NCBI GenBank assembly: GCA_021732365.1
Contig: JAKFVD010000018.1
Span: 62,001 to 126,000, forward strand
Length of the DNA stretch: 64,000 nt
Direction of reading: 5' to 3'
Source: Methylotenera sp.
GTDB lineage: Bacteria; Pseudomonadota; Gammaproteobacteria; Burkholderiales; Methylophilaceae
The translations under genes were made by a program, and so were the position numbers. This document shows, in pieces, positions 8,553-19,525 of the stretch (position 1 is the first letter of the stretch; the number at the start of each line of letters is the position of its first letter). Under the pieces are notes generated by a model that saw only the letters and a program-made list of their open reading frames with translations, was not told the origin of the DNA and searched no databases.

Positions 8553-9542
8553 ATGACCCAATTAATTAAACTGTATTTGCTGGCAATTGTTTTAAGTGTG
8601 AGCATTCCAGCGCATGCGCTGGAATACGAAACTTTACCCGACATTAAAGAAGGCGTTGTCAGCATACAACTGCAGGAGCCTGAGCGCACTGTGGGTTACA
8701 CCGTAGGTGATATTTTAACGCGCCATATCACGCTTAATATTAAAAAACCTTACTTGTTAATTGATGAATCTTTGCCGATTATCGGCTACGAAAGACGTTA
8801 CAAAGGCCAATTAATCGGCATCGATTTAAGTAATATTAAGCACATTAAAAAAGAAAGCGACAATTCGGTTGAGCACGATTTAACCTTAAGTTATCAAGTA
8901 TTTACTAACAATGTGGTGGCAAAAAATGGTGCATTGCCGGCTGAATATTTACGCATTATTAATACAAAAACTAAAGAAATCGTGCGTTATCGCATACCCA
9001 GCTGGGACTTCGCGATTTCACCACTTTCAATTTTTGGCGCGGTGAAAGTGGAGTCAGACATGACTGGCTATCGTGGCCCACTGCTATTGGATAATAGTGA
9101 TGAAAAACAACGTCTTAAAATTTTGCTTTCTATTTTAGGCTTAAGCTTACTAGGCTTGTTATATATGCTAGGCAAGCATACTTGGCTACCGAAAATGGGC
9201 GGCCCTTTTGCTAAAACGTATCGCCTGATTCGCAAATCACCCAACACGCCACAAGGCTTGCAAGATGCGGTTAGCAGCATGCATACTTCACTTAACAAAA
9301 CAGCAGGTTTTAGTTTGTTTAACGGTAATTTAAACCAGCTTTTTGAACAAAAACCTGCATTTAAACAAATTGAATCTGAAATTAACCAGTTTTTTGGTTT
9401 ATCGCGCCAAGTATTTTTTGAGCCAAATGCAAAACACACTGTTGGTGATACGCCAATTCAATGGCTGGCACAGTTTTGTCGTCGCTGCCGTGACTGTGAG
9501 CGTGGATTGATAACTGACAAACAAAAAGTGAACAAGGCTTAA
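8553..9542 (+). CDS. mxaA: Methanol dehydrogenase accessory protein MxaA
   Basis: A 329-residue exported, membrane-anchored protein required in methylotrophs for active methanol dehydrogenase, by genetic evidence linked to calcium insertion. The ATG at 8553 is chosen over an upstream in-frame TTG (8520) because it begins directly with a signal peptide (MTQLIKLYLLAIVLSVSIPA) cleaved after about residue 22 (AHA). A periplasmic beta-rich domain follows, then one membrane helix at about 189-207 (ILLSILGLSLLGLLYMLG) and a cytosolic tail of ~120 residues with a CRRCRDC cluster. Position between mxaS and mxaC supports the call. Confidence 0.85.
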   Translation: MTQLIKLYLLAIVLSVSIPAHALEYETLPDIKEGVVSIQLQEPERTVGYTVGDILTRHITLNIKKPYLLIDESLPIIGYERRYKGQLIGIDLSNIKHIKKESDNSVEHDLTLSYQVFTNNVVAKNGALPAEYLRIINTKTKEIVRYRIPSWDFAISPLSIFGAVKVESDMTGYRGPLLLDNSDEKQRLKILLSILGLSLLGLLYMLGKHTWLPKMGGPFAKTYRLIRKSPNTPQGLQDAVSSMHTSLNKTAGFSLFNGNLNQLFEQKPAFKQIESEINQFFGLSRQVFFEPNAKHTVGDTPIQWLAQFCRRCRDCERGLITDKQKVNKA

Positions 9543-9545
9543 CGC

Positions 9546-10526
9546 ATGTCTTTCTCTCACCCTTGGGTTTTATGGTTGTTGCCGTTGGCGCTGTTGCCAT
9601 TGGTGTTTCAACGCGCGCACAGCAAAAGCTATTCTTGGCTAGACATGCTACCAGCTGACCCGTTATCTGATTTAATCGGACTGATTTTAAAAATATTAGC
9701 AGTACTTATTTTAACTTTTATTATCATGGGCTTAAGTGCACCACACAGTAACCAGCAATTAGTTGAACGTATTGGTGTGGGCGCTCAAATTACGCTGGTA
9801 TTAGACCGCAGCGCCAGTATGGATGACCCTTTTTCTGGCACTTCTGATGGTATTGTTGGTGAGTCTAAATCCGCTGCTGCTAGTCGATTGATTACGCAAT
9901 TTGTGCAATCGCGCAAAAACGATATGCTGGGCATGATTACTTTCAGTAATTCGGCGATGTATGTATTGCCATTAACCGAAAATAAAGAAGCTGCGGTTGC
10001 TGCAGTGCGCGCCACTGCTGGTAATGCACTGTTTCAAACTAATATCGGTAGCGGCTTAACTTCTGCCGCTGGCTTGTTCGATAAAGTACCTGATTCTGGA
10101 TCTCGCGCAGTAGTATTGCTATCAGATGGTGCTGGCCGTATTGATGCCAACACGCAACAAAAAATCAAAGATTGGTACGACCGCATGCATTTGAGCTTGT
10201 ATTGGATTGTGTTAAAGCAACCAGGCGGTTTGAGTATTTTCAATGAAAACTATGTACCACAAGAAGATCAACCCTTGCCGCCTGAAATTGAATTACATGA
10301 TTTCTTCAAAACGTTTAAAACACCTTTTAATGCATATGAAGCTGAAAATCCAAAAACATTACAGTTGGCGATTGATGACATTAACCGCAAAGAGAAAAAG
10401 CCGATTAAATATTTAGAAAAAATCCCCGGTAAAGACTTTTCTAATCTTTGCTTCATGATTGCCGCCATCTTGATTGCATTGTTATTGGGCGTAAAGTATT
10501 TAGAAGTAAAAACCTGGAAAAATTAA
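9546..10526 (+). CDS. mxaC: VWA-domain protein MxaC
   Basis: A 326-residue BatA-like VWA protein. Two N-terminal membrane segments (about 5-21 and 44-64), then a VWA domain with a complete metal-ion site D87-R-S89-A-S91-M and a later LLSDGAG loop, and a final membrane helix at about 297-317. In methylotrophs MxaC is one of the accessory proteins needed to assemble the PQQ methanol dehydrogenase, presumably working with MxaR ATPase. The gene starts 3 nt after mxaA stops and is followed 30 nt later by mxaK, so translation is probably coupled. Confidence 0.88.
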   Translation: MSFSHPWVLWLLPLALLPLVFQRAHSKSYSWLDMLPADPLSDLIGLILKILAVLILTFIIMGLSAPHSNQQLVERIGVGAQITLVLDRSASMDDPFSGTSDGIVGESKSAAASRLITQFVQSRKNDMLGMITFSNSAMYVLPLTENKEAAVAAVRATAGNALFQTNIGSGLTSAAGLFDKVPDSGSRAVVLLSDGAGRIDANTQQKIKDWYDRMHLSLYWIVLKQPGGLSIFNENYVPQEDQPLPPEIELHDFFKTFKTPFNAYEAENPKTLQLAIDDINRKEKKPIKYLEKIPGKDFSNLCFMIAAILIALLLGVKYLEVKTWKN

Positions 10527-10556
10527 ATTGAAAAAACCAACACAGTTGAGGCTTGT

Positions 10557-11111
10557 ATGACGTTTGATATTAAATCTTTATTGTCGGTTAAAAAACTGAC
10601 TTGGTTCTTGGTGTTTTTAAGTCTTATTTGTCTGCTTGCAAGCATTTATACCTTTAATCGTATTCGACAAATAGATGCGTTTAATCAAGCCGTTAGCGTT
10701 GGAAAAACACCTGCCACCGATAAACAAAGTTTTGAAGCTAAATTTGCCACTGCGCTTTATTTGGCTAAAAATGAACGCTATAAAGAGGCGACATTATTAT
10801 TTACACAGGCCTTACCTAAGGCTGACCCCAGTCAAAAATCGGCCATCAGTTACAATATTGGCAATATGTTTTTTCTGCGCGGTTTAGCGATTAATGGCAC
10901 CAATAATACCGTGCGTGATGAAGCAGAATATTTATTACGCCAAGCCAAAGCGGCTTATGTTTCATCGCTAAAAAACGATAATGCTCATTGGGATGCGCGT
11001 CACAATTTAGATAGACTATTAACGATGTTGCCAGGCACCCCAACCCCAGGCGTGGGCGAATCTGATACGCCAGGCTTGATTATGGGCAATATTCCTGTTG
11101 GATTACCTTAA
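10557..11111 (+). CDS. mxaK: TPR-like accessory protein MxaK
   Basis: A 184-residue membrane-anchored protein. One N-terminal membrane segment (about 15-34) is followed by a periplasmic helical region with TPR-like character: FATALYLAKNERYKEATLLF, then SAISYNIGNMFFLRG and a second repeat ending HWDARHNLDRLL. The tail is rich in Pro and Gly (PGTPTPGVGESDTPG). It matches MxaK in size, topology and position between the two VWA genes mxaC and mxaL, and would serve as the TPR partner commonly seen in MoxR/BatABCD-like sets. Confidence 0.85.
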   Translation: MTFDIKSLLSVKKLTWFLVFLSLICLLASIYTFNRIRQIDAFNQAVSVGKTPATDKQSFEAKFATALYLAKNERYKEATLLFTQALPKADPSQKSAISYNIGNMFFLRGLAINGTNNTVRDEAEYLLRQAKAAYVSSLKNDNAHWDARHNLDRLLTMLPGTPTPGVGESDTPGLIMGNIPVGLP

Positions 11112-11140
11112 TAAGCGACTAAAGTTAACCACTAATTATC

Positions 11141-12145
11141 ATGAAAAAAATAGTCAATTATTTTCGCCATCGTCGCGATATTACTTTGCTTACTGTCGCT
11201 TTTGTATTGCTTGTTATCGCGCTATTTAAACCAACCGTGCCGATTAAGCGAGAGATTTATAGCTATTTATTAGTGGCTGATATTTCACAAAGCATGAACG
11301 TGGTCGATGAAAGCATTAATGGCAAACCCGTTACACGTATGCAATATCAGCAGTACTTGCTTCACCGTATTATTGGTGAAATGCCCTGCGGCACACAAGT
11401 TGGTATTGGTCTATTTGCTGGGGTAAGCGTGGCTGCTTTGTATACACCAATTGAAGTATGCGAAAACTTTGCCGCCATTGAAGATACGATTGATCATTTA
11501 GATTGGCGTACAGGCTGGTCTGGCAATAGCCGTATTCGCGAAAGCATGGTGACGCTTGCTAAACTGATTCGCAGCTTTCCAGAAGTCGCGCAAGTGGTGT
11601 ATTTAACCGATGGTGAAGAAACGCCTGCATTGCACGCATTTAATACGCGCGACTTAACCGATTTTCAAGGTGGAAAAGATTGGCTATTTGTTGGCATAGG
11701 TAGCGACAAAGGCACTGCGATTCCAAAATTAGATGAAAATAATCAGGTCATTGGTTATTGGTCTAGTGAAAGCTTCGCTATGCAGCCTGGTATTGCACAA
11801 ATTTCAGAATCAAATATCGGCACCCGTAACGATAGCGTTGCTAGTGGTACTAGCGATCGATTTTTATCCAAGCTGGATGAGAAATATCTGCAAACCATGA
11901 GCAAAGAAATTAACGCACAATATGTAAACGGCGATAGCGTGCAAGCAGTCTTATCTGCCATGAAAAAACAACCACCTGCGCGTCGCGACAAAGCTAAATT
12001 TGAGTTGAAGTGGCTGCTTGCAGGTGCTGCTGGCTTATTATTTTTAGCAGCTTACTTACCTAAACATCCTATTAAAGAAACCAAATCAATATGGAAACAG
12101 TGGTTAATGCGTAAAAAACGTCAATCATCTGCTGCCAGCGCTTGA
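11141..12145 (+). CDS. mxaL: VWA-domain protein MxaL
   Basis: A 334-residue VWA protein, last of the mxaRSACKL run. N-terminal membrane helix at about 14-30, metal-ion site D47-I-S49-Q-S51-M, a LTDGEE loop, and a C-terminal membrane helix around 294-312 with a basic cytosolic tail (KQWLMRKKRQ). It is the canonical copy; the 5451 gene is its paralogue. The coding end overlaps the convergent ygfX-like gene by 25 bp (12121-12145), so the two mRNAs are complementary at their 3' ends. Confidence 0.88.
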   Translation: MKKIVNYFRHRRDITLLTVAFVLLVIALFKPTVPIKREIYSYLLVADISQSMNVVDESINGKPVTRMQYQQYLLHRIIGEMPCGTQVGIGLFAGVSVAALYTPIEVCENFAAIEDTIDHLDWRTGWSGNSRIRESMVTLAKLIRSFPEVAQVVYLTDGEETPALHAFNTRDLTDFQGGKDWLFVGIGSDKGTAIPKLDENNQVIGYWSSESFAMQPGIAQISESNIGTRNDSVASGTSDRFLSKLDEKYLQTMSKEINAQYVNGDSVQAVLSAMKKQPPARRDKAKFELKWLLAGAAGLLFLAAYLPKHPIKETKSIWKQWLMRKKRQSSAASA

Positions 12146-12618
12146 TAAGTTGGTAAATGCGCTTGTTCATTTGTTTTATTTTTAACCATTCGTAACCATA
12201 TCCGCAATCTTCTTAATTCATCTTGCTTATCTGTGTTTTTAAAAAGCAATACTGGCGGCAATGTAAAGTTAAAACTTTGACGCTTAAGATTCAAAATTAC
12301 ACAGTATTCATGCACAAAAGTTGCAGTCGAGAGCAATGGATTAATACGCTGCTGCCGATTATTCACCAAAGTTAATACTCCTTTTGTGTTGATTTCTATC
12401 TTTTTCCAAGACCAAGGCAACAGCAGCAGCGCATCACGTGCAATAAAATAAGCGCTTGATGCCACAATCAATGCAAAACCGCTTAATTTAATCAACATAA
12501 TAATAGGCGCAGTCAGCAAAATCATACTGCTGATGGTTGCAACTACTAGCAACAACCCCAATAATAGTGATGAAGGTAGCAATTGAATGACAATCGGTTT
12601 GGTAAAAAGCGTTTTCAT
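12121..12618 (-). CDS. YgfX/CptA-like inner-membrane protein
   Basis: A 165-residue protein with two hydrophobic segments near the N-terminus (about 14-36 and 42-62, containing LLGLLLVVATISSMILL), then a soluble domain with the aromatic LLPWSWKKIEINTKGVLTLV region. Topology, size and placement beside ygfZ fit the YgfX (CptA) family, whose E. coli member is linked to flavinylation partner SdhE and was also described as a toxin. No sdhE-like gene is visible here. It is divergent from ygfZ and overlaps the end of mxaL convergently. Assignment is moderate because the family is poorly conserved. Confidence 0.6.
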   Translation of the reverse strand: MKTLFTKPIVIQLLPSSLLLGLLLVVATISSMILLTAPIIMLIKLSGFALIVASSAYFIARDALLLLPWSWKKIEINTKGVLTLVNNRQQRINPLLSTATFVHEYCVILNLKRQSFNFTLPPVLLFKNTDKQDELRRLRIWLRMVKNKTNEQAHLPTYQALAADD

Positions 12619-12664
12619 TTAAATCACACACAATATATAAGACTTATACAAGGCAAATAATCGC

Positions 12665-13717
12665 ATGATGGCATCAGATTGGCAATTAGGCTTAGTGGCG
12701 CACGGCGCAGTTATTCAAGATGGTGCAATTAGCCATTATGCGAATCCGCAAACTGAAATATCCTCTGTGAGCAAGGCCAATACTTTGTGCGATTTAACAC
12801 ATCTTGGCTTATTAGAAATTGCCGGCGCAGATGCAGTAAACTTTTTGCAAGGCCAAGTAACCAACGACGTGCAACTTTTAGTGAGCAATAATAGCGCGCA
12901 TTTCACAGGTTATTGCACCCCAAAAGGACGTTTGCTGGCGCTATTTTTAGCGTTTGCGCATTACGATCATTTGCATTTACAGTTTAATCGTACACTGCTA
13001 GAGCCAGTGATGAAGCGCTTAAAGATGTATGTGATGCGCAGCAAAGTAGAAATCAAAGATGTATCGGAAACCATTATTAAATTTGGCTTGAATGGCCCAA
13101 ATGCTGCGGAATACTTAACACTTTTTTTTACACAAATTCCTACGCAGGATTACGAATTAGTCAGCCTTGAAAATGGTGCAATCTTAAAATTACCGACGAT
13201 TGCAGGCCATGCGCGTTTTCAAATTTTTACGGACAATATTAACGCGCCGATTATTTTTAATGCACTTAAAACCAATTGTCAATTGGTTGGAAAACCTTGC
13301 TGGGATTGGCTGGATATTCAAAGTGGAATTCCAGATGTGTTACCAAAAACGCAAGAGCAATTTGTACCGCAAATGCTCAATTTAGACCTACTGAACGGCA
13401 TTAACTTTAAAAAAGGTTGTTACACAGGCCAAGAAATCGTCGCGCGTACGCATTATTTGGGCAAGGTGAAACGGCGTACTTATTTGGCAAGCATCAAGTC
13501 CGGCAATGCGCCAATCGAAGGCGATGCAGTGCTGGATAATGCTCATAATGAAGCAGGTCAAATTGTGCGAGTAGCGCCAAATAATCAAGCTGGATTTGAT
13601 GCCTTGATTGAGTTGCGGATTGAAGCAAAACATGCAGGCAATCTCACCTGGCAAGGCTTTGCTATTAACATCAAACCCCTACCTTATGCACTAAACGACC
13701 AAATAGTTAACGACTAA
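12665..13717 (+). CDS. ygfZ: Folate-binding Fe-S maturation protein YgfZ
   Basis: A 350-residue GcvT-fold protein that helps assemble or repair certain Fe-S enzymes using tetrahydrofolate. The family signature K-G-C-Y-T-G-Q-E lies at 250-257 with the conserved Cys252, followed by IVARTHYLGKVKRR. The N-terminal folate-binding part includes DLTHLGLLEIAGADAVNFLQ and GQVTNDV. Two in-frame ATGs open the gene (12665 and 12668). Absence of a second glycine-cleavage domain and the KGCYTGQE box separate it from GcvT. Confidence 0.92.
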   Translation: MMASDWQLGLVAHGAVIQDGAISHYANPQTEISSVSKANTLCDLTHLGLLEIAGADAVNFLQGQVTNDVQLLVSNNSAHFTGYCTPKGRLLALFLAFAHYDHLHLQFNRTLLEPVMKRLKMYVMRSKVEIKDVSETIIKFGLNGPNAAEYLTLFFTQIPTQDYELVSLENGAILKLPTIAGHARFQIFTDNINAPIIFNALKTNCQLVGKPCWDWLDIQSGIPDVLPKTQEQFVPQMLNLDLLNGINFKKGCYTGQEIVARTHYLGKVKRRTYLASIKSGNAPIEGDAVLDNAHNEAGQIVRVAPNNQAGFDALIELRIEAKHAGNLTWQGFAINIKPLPYALNDQIVND

Positions 13718-13737
13718 TCTGCATTAAAAAACGGGTG

Positions 13738-14118
13738 CTAAGGGGCAGAATTTGCTGGAGTAGCTACTGGCGCTACATTTGATTCAGTTTGAGTATTTTG
13801 AATGGCAGAAATTTCAGGTAGTTGATTAGGCTGAACAGTTGGCAAAGGCTGGTCAATCACCTGATAGAACACTTCATCTTCCTTAATCATGCCCAACTCA
13901 CTACGCGCGCGTTCTTCAATCGCCGCGTTGCCCTGTTTTAAGTCACGCACCTCTGCACCTAATGTTTCATTGCGCTGCTTAAGTGATTGATTCTTTTCTT
14001 TTTGACTACTAATTTGCTGGTTAACATTCCAAACACGCAACCAGCTACCCTTGCCCAGCCACAGCGGATACTGTAGCAAGGCAATAAGGATAACAAAAAT
14101 TAAGGTTAACGCTTTCAC
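13738..14118 (-). CDS. ftsB: Cell division protein FtsB
   Basis: Bitopic inner-membrane protein of the FtsQBL divisome subcomplex. Start codon is GTG. A short cytosolic tip, membrane segment at about 4-20, then a periplasmic coiled coil ([20 protein letters not shown]) ending in the conserved [20 protein letters not shown] block. At 126 residues it carries a longer Thr/Pro/Ala-rich tail (from about 95) than E. coli FtsB (103). It follows eno by 9 nt, the conserved order in beta- and gammaproteobacteria. Confidence 0.92.
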   Translation of the reverse strand: MKALTLIFVILIALLQYPLWLGKGSWLRVWNVNQQISSQKEKNQSLKQRNETLGAEVRDLKQGNAAIEERARSELGMIKEDEVFYQVIDQPLPTVQPNQLPEISAIQNTQTESNVAPVATPANSAP

Positions 14119-14127
14119 TCAAACTGG

Positions 14128-15429
<1,302 letters not shown>

Positions 15430-15454
15430 TTAATGATAAAAATACGTTAACTAT

Positions 15455-16294
15455 TTATAGCGTTGATTCAATAAAACCTGCTTTTTTGACCAATTTATCC
15501 AAGTCCACCAACAAATGCAATAAATCTTCCATTTTGTGCAAAGGCCATGCATTTGGGCCATCAGATAAAGCTTTTGATGGGTCTGGATGCGTTTCCATAA
15601 ACACCCCTGCTATACCACTTGCTACCGCCGCACGTGCCAGCACAGGCACATGCTCACGCTGTCCACCACTCTTGTCGCCTTGCCCACCTGGTTGCTGCAC
15701 GCTGTGAGTGGCATCAAACACCACTGGACAATTGGTTTCACGCATAATCGCCAAACCACGCATATCTGATATCAAGGTGTTATAGCCAAAGCTAGCGCCG
15801 CGCTCACACACCATAATCGTGTCTTGATTGCCATTGGCTTCTTTGGCTTTATTCACCACTTGCAACATATCATGTGGTGCTAAAAACTGACCTTTTTTGA
15901 TATTCACTGGCTTACCGCAAGTGGCCACTGCCACAATAAAATCGGTCTGGCGGCACAAAAATGCAGGCGTTTGCAATACATCCACCACGGCCGCTACGTG
16001 CGGCACTTGCTCGGTAGTATGCACATCGGTTAGCACTGGCACGCCAATCTGGCTACGCACCTCATCTAAAATACGCAAGCCTTCATCCAGTCCAAAACCG
16101 CGAAAGGTCTTAGTAGAGCTTCTATTGGCTTTATCGTAGCTAGATTTATAAATAAACGGAATACCTACTTTAGCGGCGATTTCTTTTAGCTTACCAGCTG
16201 TATCAATCGCAAATTCACGCGATTCAATCACGCACGGTCCAGCGATTAAAAACATGGGTTTATCTAAACCCACCTCAAAACTACATAGTTTCAT
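15455..16294 (-). CDS. kdsA: 3-deoxy-D-manno-octulosonate 8-phosphate synthase KdsA
   Basis: Condenses arabinose 5-phosphate with phosphoenolpyruvate to Kdo-8-phosphate for lipopolysaccharide core. 279 residues, normal length. Signature stretches: [63 protein letters not shown] and [20 protein letters not shown] region. Substrate enolpyruvate from enolase product PEP makes the eno linkage sensible. The gene lies downstream of pyrG in most betaproteobacteria, but here a membrane-protein gene separates them. Confidence 0.97.
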   Translation of the reverse strand: MKLCSFEVGLDKPMFLIAGPCVIESREFAIDTAGKLKEIAAKVGIPFIYKSSYDKANRSSTKTFRGFGLDEGLRILDEVRSQIGVPVLTDVHTTEQVPHVAAVVDVLQTPAFLCRQTDFIVAVATCGKPVNIKKGQFLAPHDMLQVVNKAKEANGNQDTIMVCERGASFGYNTLISDMRGLAIMRETNCPVVFDATHSVQQPGGQGDKSGGQREHVPVLARAAVASGIAGVFMETHPDPSKALSDGPNAWPLHKMEDLLHLLVDLDKLVKKAGFIESTL

Positions 16295-16302
16295 TTTAAA
16301 CC

Positions 16303-17400
16303 TTAATTTTTAACACCTAAATGGGTCATTTTTATGGCTGCAGCGATAAAAACAACAGAACCAACGTATAGCATACTCAAATTTCTAAGTTCGCCCGCTA
16401 CGCAAAAAGCGATAAATAAGGGCATATTAATGATGAGTGCAATCATAAAATGCTGTTTCCAAACGCTGTTTACCGCTAATTTTCCGCGCTGAGCGATGAT
16501 GACTATCATTGCAATCGTTGTAATAAAAAAACCACTTGGCCCTGGCAGCCCATAAGTCGTTTCATTTCTCAAATAAGTAAACGGGTTTAAATAAGCTTTC
16601 ATGTTATCAAAAAACTGCACGTACATTTCGCTACCCGCATTTGCTTGAAACCTGTGCTGTAAGTAGGCTTTAACAATGACCGCAATCAACACAGCAACTG
16701 CCAGCACGATTAATGTCTTTTTAAGCGTATTATTTTCACGCAAAATGGGATACAACGTCGGTAAAAAAAATAAAAAGCTTTCTTTGTTTAAAGTAGCAAA
16801 TACCGTTAAAACAAGTAGCGCAATCAATCGACCTTGCACTGCTAACAATAACGCAGCCGCAAAAAATGCTAATTCAACGCTATCGTAAAAAAAACCGCCT
16901 ATGCTTTGAATATAGGGGAACGCAATAATAAATGCCGCAGGGGCTAGTACGGATTCTAATTGCCCAAAACCTAACCGAATGAGCAATGCCCTTAGCAAAA
17001 GTAATGAGATAAATAGTGCAACAAAGTTGGTTAAGTAAACAAGTCGATACGCATACTCATAGCCCGATTCGTTTGCCTGCGTTGCCCTTGTAAAGTTTTG
17101 GCTGGCATCTAGCTTTAACTTTTTAAACTGTGAAAAAACTGAGCTATTAGGGTCTGAAACAAGCTGCTGACCTATATTTGCGATAGCTGGAATTAAATGC
17201 CGATAAACAAATGGTCTCTCCGCTGTACCATCCACCATGTTAACCACTGAAAAAGTTGCATCTCCATCGCGCAAGGCATACTTAGACATAAATCCAGCAT
17301 GCGATGCAGCCGCAATCGTGTAAAAAAAACCCAGTAACAATAACCAAGAAGCCAGCTTTGAACTTGCAAATGATTGTATGAGATGATTGGTTTTACGCAT
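16303..17400 (-). CDS. Polytopic membrane protein of unknown function, inserted between pyrG and kdsA
   Basis: A 365-residue integral membrane protein with about nine hydrophobic segments (for example [64 protein letters not shown] and a final [16 protein letters not shown]). The first periplasmic loop after helix 1 contains [13 protein letters not shown], seen in polytopic proteins with GT-C glycosyltransferase-like topology, but no catalytic motif can be named. It starts 20 nt after pyrG stops and ends 8 nt before kdsA, so it is embedded in the operon. The Kdo/CTP context hints at envelope sugar work; that is inference. Confidence 0.6.
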   Translation of the reverse strand: MRKTNHLIQSFASSKLASWLLLLGFFYTIAAASHAGFMSKYALRDGDATFSVVNMVDGTAERPFVYRHLIPAIANIGQQLVSDPNSSVFSQFKKLKLDASQNFTRATQANESGYEYAYRLVYLTNFVALFISLLLLRALLIRLGFGQLESVLAPAAFIIAFPYIQSIGGFFYDSVELAFFAAALLLAVQGRLIALLVLTVFATLNKESFLFFLPTLYPILRENNTLKKTLIVLAVAVLIAVIVKAYLQHRFQANAGSEMYVQFFDNMKAYLNPFTYLRNETTYGLPGPSGFFITTIAMIVIIAQRGKLAVNSVWKQHFMIALIINMPLFIAFCVAGELRNLSMLYVGSVVFIAAAIKMTHLGVKN

Positions 17401-17420
17401 TTATTTGCTGGCTAATTTTG

Positions 17421-19127
<1,707 letters not shown>

Positions 19128-19194
19128 CTAGTAAAAGCACCAGCAAAATCACGCTTAATTGGTGCCAAGGCTACAACAAAACATAAGGTAAACC

Positions 19195-19524
19195 ATGATA
19201 AAAAATACCGATATTCATTGGCAAGCGATTGAGGCAGACCCGCGCTTTCAGGCTTTGCACCGCGATAAAAACCGTTTTTTGTGGCGCATGATGTTGTTTG
19301 CCTTGATCTATTTTTTCTGCCTGCCAATTGCAGCCGCTTATTTTCAGCCAATTTTAACCGTTAAGATTTGGGGCGTAATGAATATTGGGCTGTTATTTGC
19401 GTTAAGTCAGTTTATTGTGGCTTGGTGTATCGCAGCCATTTACGCCAAACGCGCCAATGCCGAATTTGATGCGCGCGCAAAGGCATTAATTGACGATGCA
19501 CACAACATAAAAGGGCTTATCTAA
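19195..19524 (+). CDS. yjcH: DUF485 membrane protein (YjcH-like)
   Basis: A 109-residue DUF485 protein with two membrane helices (about 32-52 and 62-84) and the family motif region FQALHRDKNRFLWRMM near the N-terminus. In many proteobacteria this small protein is encoded directly ahead of the acetate symporter ActP, as here with 1 nt between stop and ATG, so the two are certainly co-transcribed. Function is not established; a helper subunit role is inferred from this constant pairing. Confidence 0.88.
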   Translation: MIKNTDIHWQAIEADPRFQALHRDKNRFLWRMMLFALIYFFCLPIAAAYFQPILTVKIWGVMNIGLLFALSQFIVAWCIAAIYAKRANAEFDARAKALIDDAHNIKGLI

Positions 19525-19525
19525 C

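Noticed and set aside
12121..12618. Toxin-antitoxin pair with CptA
   Set aside because: YgfX was once described as a toxin, but no sdhE/ygfY partner is adjacent, so no TA system is claimed.
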